DNA of 64,000 nucleotides from contig CANXME010000097.1 in the NCBI GenBank assembly GCA_948144175.1, positions 1-64,000 on the forward strand, given 5' to 3'. The DNA comes from Closterium sp. NIES-65 (lineage: Eukaryota > Streptophyta > Zygnematophyceae > Desmidiales > Closteriaceae). Positions within the stretch are counted from its first letter, which is position 1. Every line of letters begins with the position of its first letter. Shown piece by piece: positions 58,950-64,000 of the stretch. Under the pieces are notes generated by a model, which searched no databases, had not been told where the DNA came from, and saw only the letters and a list, made by a program, of their open reading frames with translations. The position numbers and the translations under genes were made by a program.

Positions 58950-59558
58950 TTAAGCTTGACGTGAGTAATATTCTACTACTAAAAGTTCATTGACTTTTAT
59001 TCCAACAGATTTGCGATTCACTAGTTGATTTACTGATGCTTTATAAGTTTTAGGATTAAAGCGTAAATGACTAGGTAATTTTGATTGTTTAAAATTACTT
59101 AAATTTTTTTCTACTAAAGCTCGAGATCTAACTCGATCTGGAATGACGATTATATCTTGAGGTTTACAACGATAACTAGCTATATCGACTACACGATCAT
59201 TAACCATTACATGTCCATGATTCACAAGTTGTCTAGCTGCAGGTATTGTTGGCGCCATACCTAAACGAAAGACAGTATTATCTAAACGCATTTCTAATAA
59301 TTGTAAAAGAACTTGACCAGTTGATCCTTTCGCTCTTCGAGCAATACGAACGTATCTTAGTAATTGACGTTCTGTAATACCATAATGAAAACGTAACTTT
59401 TGTTTTTCTTCTAAACGAATACGATATTCAGATTTATCTTTACGTGCAGATTGGGTATTGGCACGTGTAGTATTAAGTACTGAATAAGAAGTTAAACCTG
59501 GCAATGGTGTTTCAAGACGACGTACAATTTTGACACGAGGTCCTCGATAACGAGACAT
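58950..59558 (-). CDS. rps4: 30S ribosomal protein S4, right copy
   Basis: 202 aa, identical in translation to the left copy at 40050-40658, with the same GGAG ribosome binding site. Confidence 0.97.
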   Translation of the reverse strand: MSRYRGPRVKIVRRLETPLPGLTSYSVLNTTRANTQSARKDKSEYRIRLEEKQKLRFHYGITERQLLRYVRIARRAKGSTGQVLLQLLEMRLDNTVFRLGMAPTIPAARQLVNHGHVMVNDRVVDIASYRCKPQDIIVIPDRVRSRALVEKNLSNFKQSKLPSHLRFNPKTYKASVNQLVNRKSVGIKVNELLVVEYYSRQA

Positions 59559-59877
59559 AATTTCTCCTTTTTTTTATAATAAATTTGACGAACATAAAAC
59601 AAATAAGATTGTTTTGCTGAATGTAATCTTTGTTATTTGTTATTTGTTATTTGTTAAATCTATTTTCTTACTTTGAATCTATCATAAAAAAAAGTAAGAA
59701 AATTTTTGGTTTCTAGTCAATAGTACCATATAATTTCATTTCAAAAAATATGATAATGTTTTGATTTCATCAAAAATATTTTCATTCATTAAATCAATAT
59801 ATAGACAAGAATTTTCTGAGAGATTTATAATAATGATGAAAAAATAAAAAAAATAATGAAGACTGAACATTTTAGTT

Positions 59878-59950
59878 AGCCTGCTATCGGAGTCGAACCG
59901 ATGACCATCGCATTACAAGTGCGACGCTCTGGCCTCTGAGCTAAGCAGGC
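59878..59950 (-). tRNA. trnT-UGU: tRNA-Thr (UGU), right copy
   Basis: Mirror of 39658-39730 with an intact cloverleaf. Confidence 0.95.
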
Positions 59951-60316
59951 TTTAGGAATAGAATATATATTAATATATGGTACAGTATTACCAGTTATTT
60001 GACAATTCATATATTTACGTAATGAACAAACTAATTATACACAAAATAATAGAATTCGCAATTATCTGCTATGAAAACACAAATGACATTTCTTATATTC
60101 TCTTTAAGAACTTGAATGTGATGATTTGTATCTACTAAGACAGATTTCAAGTTTTTTTCTAAATTGATAAAATCTAGTTCACTAGTAACTAAACAGCATT
60201 TTCCCCTAGGGAAATGGTAGAGGCAAATAGAAAAAATTTGATCACTTCTATATTTCTAAACATATCACTTGTAATTCGTATAAAAAACGTCATATAATAA
60301 GATGCGAAGAAACTAT

Positions 60317-60686
60317 GGGGGCATGGCGGAATTGGTAGACGCAACGGACTTAAGAAATAATTGAGCCTTACTAAGGAAACTTAATAAGTGAAAGCTTTCA
60401 GATTCAGAGAAACCTAGGATGATAAATAACAAGGTAACCCTGAGCCAAATCCTAAAAACATATGAAACAATATATGAAAAAATACAGGAAAGGTGCAGAG
60501 ACTCGATGGAAGCTATTCTAACGATAGTGAATTTTCTTATTCATAAATATATTCCAAAAATTTGACTAGACGAGAATAAAGGTAGAGTCCATCCTACAAG
60601 CTGATAAAAAGCCGTAATGAGAATTGCAGTAGGAAGAAAATCCGTAGATCGTACAGATTGTGAGGGTTCAAGTCCCTCTGCCCCCA
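60317..60686 (+). tRNA. trnL-UAA: tRNA-Leu (UAA) with group I intron, right copy
   Basis: Exons 60317-60351 and 60637-60686 flank a 285-bp group I intron in the anticodon; mirror of 38922-39291. Confidence 0.93.
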
Positions 60687-60742
60687 TATATATACCATAT
60701 GCTTGATGGTTTTAAAATTATAATATCTTCAATAGGAAGAGA

Positions 60743-61912
60743 TTATATATTAAATACACACAGAATAATTTTATCTAGAATTACTAATTTCACTTCACCA
60801 GGTAAAAAAAGACAAGGAAAATTCAAATTGTCTTTTCTATTATTTTTTTTTAAAGAATAGACAGAAGAATTTATTCCAAGACAATATAACCTGATGTGTT
60901 CAATGTAATCAAAACTTAAATTTTTTCCAATATATTCATATATAAATTTTCTTAAGACACGTCTTTGAAAAACTAAAGGGAAAGAACGCAGCAATGGAAT
61001 ACTCATACCATGACTATCTATTTTCGGTATATTGTGAGAAACATGAATTTGGACTTTCGCAAGGATAGAATAAGTAAGACGTGTAAGATAAATGTTTTCA
61101 GCATTTACAATTTCTGACCATTTAGCTAAGGCTTGATCAAATTGAGGATTATAATGCAATCTAATATAAGGTACCAATCGATGACGAATCCGATTCCTAC
61201 TTATTCGAACGCTACGATTACTAGGATCTGGCCAAGCAGGAAAAGACCAATCATTTAATAAATTTCGAATTTCTGTACGTGTAAGATCTAATAATGGACG
61301 AATTAATTGTAAAGAGTTCATATTTTTATAAAGAAAAATCTTCTCATAAGATTTTTCATATTTTAAAAGTCTATAAGAGATTCTTTTAGTAAGCATCCAA
61401 TTTTCCCATGGAATATCTCGTAGATAAGTAAGTTCTCTTTTCCAACTCAATGACTGAATACCTTCTAAACCACTCCCTCTAATTAAATTATATATTAATG
61501 TTTCAATACGATCACTTGCACTATGAGCTGTTACAACAGCAGTATAACCATGATCAATTGCAATAGTTTGAAGAATTTGATAACGCCAATGTCGTGCAAC
61601 AGTTTCTTGCATTACTGGTTCTATAGCTACAGCTTGATAGTAATCAATTTGCATACTCGTAGCTAACTTGGCTATATGTTTTGATTGTACTATAGAATTA
61701 GGATTCCATCTATGATCACAATGCACGATACCCAATCGCCATGCCCATTTCTTTTCTAAATCATAGAAAATTCTCAAAAGGCATATTGAATCTTGTCCAC
61801 CAGAAACTGTAATTAAAACTTTTTCAAACGGTTGTAATAAATTTCGTTCAGATAAATTGTTGTTAATTTTACGCAATATATTAACATCTGCAATTTTGTG
61901 CTTATATTTCAT
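60743..61912 (-). CDS. tilS: tRNA(Ile)-lysidine synthase, right copy
   Basis: 389 aa, identical in translation to the left copy. Being error-free in both arms, it lies in the well-matched outer part of the palindrome. Confidence 0.95.
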   Translation of the reverse strand: MKYKHKIADVNILRKINNNLSERNLLQPFEKVLITVSGGQDSICLLRIFYDLEKKWAWRLGIVHCDHRWNPNSIVQSKHIAKLATSMQIDYYQAVAIEPVMQETVARHWRYQILQTIAIDHGYTAVVTAHSASDRIETLIYNLIRGSGLEGIQSLSWKRELTYLRDIPWENWMLTKRISYRLLKYEKSYEKIFLYKNMNSLQLIRPLLDLTRTEIRNLLNDWSFPAWPDPSNRSVRISRNRIRHRLVPYIRLHYNPQFDQALAKWSEIVNAENIYLTRLTYSILAKVQIHVSHNIPKIDSHGMSIPLLRSFPLVFQRRVLRKFIYEYIGKNLSFDYIEHIRLYCLGINSSVYSLKKNNRKDNLNFPCLFLPGEVKLVILDKIILCVFNI

Positions 61913-62250
61913 TATGAATGAATCAATATAATCTATTAAGAATCTATCTACGCATAACTCTATTGTCTTATTATAGTAAAAAAGAATTTGTATGTTATAA
62001 AATAAACACTGCCAATAAGATTTATTTTTTAATAATCTATATTTTTTCTTTTTGATGATTTATATAACTAGATAATAAAACATATAGATTATAACAGACA
62101 AATTTGATTGTATAAATATCTTTCACATACTATTTCTTTTCTTAAATAAGAAGTAGAAACTTTTTTGTGTGTAAAAACAATAGAAAAATTATACATAATT
62201 GAAGAAAACTTTTTTTAAAAAAAAATCTCCTATAAGAATAGCATAGTATG

Positions 62251-62322
62251 AGCCCTTTATCGGATTTGAACCGACGACTTACGCCTTACCATGGCGTCAC
62301 TCTACCGCTGAGTTAAAAGGGC
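62251..62322 (-). tRNA. trnT-GGU: tRNA-Thr (GGU), right copy
   Basis: Mirror of 37286-37357. Confidence 0.95.
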
Positions 62323-62829
62323 TTAGATGTAACATGGCATATAAAGAATATGTTATCATGAAGAGATCTGTCAACCCCCTTAAGATATTTTGAAAAAAGA
62401 ATGAAAATAAATTTTTTCACTAGTTACTACATAAAATATTAAGTTATAAAAAATCTTCCATAATAGAAAAAGAAAAAAAGAGAAAAAAGATCTTAAAGAA
62501 ATTTACCTGTAAGATTTCTGACTATGATAAATAAATTGGACAGGATCAACTAGTTTTTTATTTATCATATTTTTATCAAGGATGATCGCTGGACATCTAA
62601 AAATACTTACATAAAATATTTATCTATATACTGAAATAGAATATGGATGTATAAAAAACAAAGACCTTTTTCTATAGATAAATGGAAATTTTGAATCAAG
62701 AATTTATTGTGTTTTTTATAAGAAATAGAATAAAGATGCCATTTATTTCTTCTTTGAAAAAAATTTCTTTCTTCTTTCCTATTGACATATTCTACAGAAT
62801 AGAGTAAGATATACCAGAGGTTCAGTTAG

Positions 62830-62902
62830 GCCCCCATCGTCTAGAGGCCTAGGACACCTCCCTTTCACGGAGGCGACGGGGATTCAAATTCCCCTGGGGG
62901 TA
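62830..62902 (+). tRNA. trnE-UUC: tRNA-Glu (UUC), right copy
   Basis: Mirror of 36706-36778. Confidence 0.95.
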
Positions 62903-63119
62903 GCTTGGCTTTTGTATATATTGCATTGCGTTCTTATATGCCAAGTATATTTATATTATATAATCAGTTTTCTAGTACTACTAGAATCCTACAAAGCTTA
63001 GTACTTTCTTCTAAAGTAAATATTTTTTATACAAAATTATGCCTTGATTGACCAGCAAATCTCTATTTATTCTATAGTACAGTGGGCATGATTGGATATT
63101 TTCATCGGCATGTCATAGA

Positions 63120-63201
63120 GGGTCGATGACCGAGTGGTTAATGGTAACGGACTGTAAATCCGTCGGCAATGCCTGCGCTGGTTCGAATCCAGCTCGGCCC
63201 A
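63120..63201 (+). tRNA. trnY-GUA: tRNA-Tyr (GUA), right copy
   Basis: Mirror of 36407-36488. Confidence 0.95.
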
Positions 63202-63463
63202 TATTCAGATATGTTTTGCTATATCTTGTGTACTAACAAATACCTTTTTAAATCAAAGGGCGTTTTTTACGTTATAACTAAAAATTCAATTCAATCAATT
63301 GGAGGAAGGATTCGACAATCCATTATCTTCTTATAAAAAAGCTATTAATATATTTTTTTCTTTTTTGAGAAAAAGGCCGCCTGTCAATGATAGGACAAGC
63401 ATAAACAATGTACAGACGGCTATTTACTAGAAGATATATAAGAAACTAAAGTCAATTACCGAC

Positions 63464-63565
63464 TTATAGATTGCCTTTGCGAGTTGCTAACAAAGCAATA
63501 ACTAAAGGACCTGAAAGAACTATGAAAGCCAAAACGGTTAGTTGTGCAACTACTTCTAAATTCAT
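63464..63565 (-). CDS. psb30: photosystem II subunit 30 (Ycf12), right copy
   Basis: 33 aa, identical to the left copy at 36043-36144. Confidence 0.96.
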   Translation of the reverse strand: MNLEVVAQLTVLAFIVLSGPLVIALLATRKGNL

Positions 63566-63901
63566 GCTCTTTTAACCTCTTAATTTCAATTAGATATTAC
63601 AAGCTCACTACCTTTTCTAATAATATAGAGTATTGTAGATTAGACACAGATATATTGTAGAATGAATCTTGGTATTGTGTAGTCTAACGAGCTTTGTTAG
63701 AGAATCTTTCTTCTGACCTATTCTGACCTATATTAAAGTATAAGAATAGTAGCCAGGGGCGAACAAGATGCATACAATGAGGAACGAGCTATGCGTCAAT
63801 GCAAGCCAGCATCCTATGGTACCATTGGTTCCAAAGATGAAAAATCAGAGTCACACTCTTTGGTAGTGTGAATAAGAGAAGGATGAAACAAAATGACACT
63901 A

Positions 63902-64000
63902 ATGACATTACTTTCTGATAGCGAGATTGTTGTAGCTCTTGTTAGCGCTTTCGTAACAGGTATCTTAGCGTTACGCTTAGGAAAAGAATTATATAGATAA
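63902..64000 (+). CDS. psaM: photosystem I subunit XII, right copy
   Basis: 32 aa, identical to the left copy; its stop codon is the last three bases of the window. The alternative ATG is at 63893. Whether the mirror symmetry continues beyond (towards trnS-GCU and psbI) cannot be seen. Confidence 0.93.
   Translation: MTLLSDSEIVVALVSAFVTGILALRLGKELYR

Overview
This window is chloroplast DNA from a streptophyte green alga. It is AT-rich and carries photosystem, NDH, ATP synthase, PEP RNA polymerase and ribosomal protein genes, chlB, and land-plant-type group II introns at the land-plant positions in rps12, rpoC1, ycf3, rps16, rpl16 and ycf66. It also carries genes rarely or never kept in land plant plastids: odpB, tilS and psaM. 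Complete ndh genes and a trans-split rps12 exclude early-diverging chlorophytes. The loss of the ndhB, rpl2 and trnV-UAC introns together with odpB and tilS suggests a zygnematophycean alga (inference).

Layout. (1) 1-3373: S10 ribosomal cluster on the minus strand (rpl23, rpl2, rps19, rpl22, rps3, start of split rpl16). (2) 3374-5614: a 2.2 kb interval between rpl23 and trnI-CAU, with an accessory insert of unrecognised small ORFs and repeats. (3) 5615-12500: trnI-CAU, trnN-GUU, trnV-GAC, 3'-rps12 (trans-spliced; its intron half carries a maturase-like ORF), rps7, intronless ndhB, trnL-CAA. The rRNA operon that normally lies between trnV-GAC and trnN is absent here. (4) 12755-15761: psbM, split ycf66, petN, trnC-GCA. 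(5) 16161-30252: rpoB-rpoC1-rpoC2-rps2-atpI, then odpB where atpH/F/A would be expected. (6) 30755-35271: split rps16, chlB, trnQ, psbK, trnS-CGA, psbI, trnS-GCU. (7) 35608-64000: a giant palindrome. The series psaM, psb30, trnY, trnE, trnT-GGU, tilS, trnL-UAA, trnT-UGU, rps4, trnS-GGA, ycf3, rbcL, atpB/E, trnM, trnV-UAC, ndhC/K/J appears once left to right (35608 to about 49520), then again as its reverse complement (49681-64000).

The outer 9.6 kb of the two arms is nearly identical. The left arm's inner part (about 45235-49520) has frameshifting indels that become denser towards the centre, while the same genes in the right arm are intact. The errors are mostly homopolymer indels and short deletions. 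This looks more like a fold-back or poorly polished assembly join than a genuine inverted repeat with pseudogenes, but sequence alone cannot settle it.

Together the genes supply photosynthetic carbon fixation and electron transport (rbcL, psb/psa, petN, ndh, atp), light-independent chlorophyll synthesis (chlB), plastid acetyl-CoA supply (odpB), transcription (rpoB/C1/C2) and translation. TilS would modify the trnI-CAU encoded in the same window.
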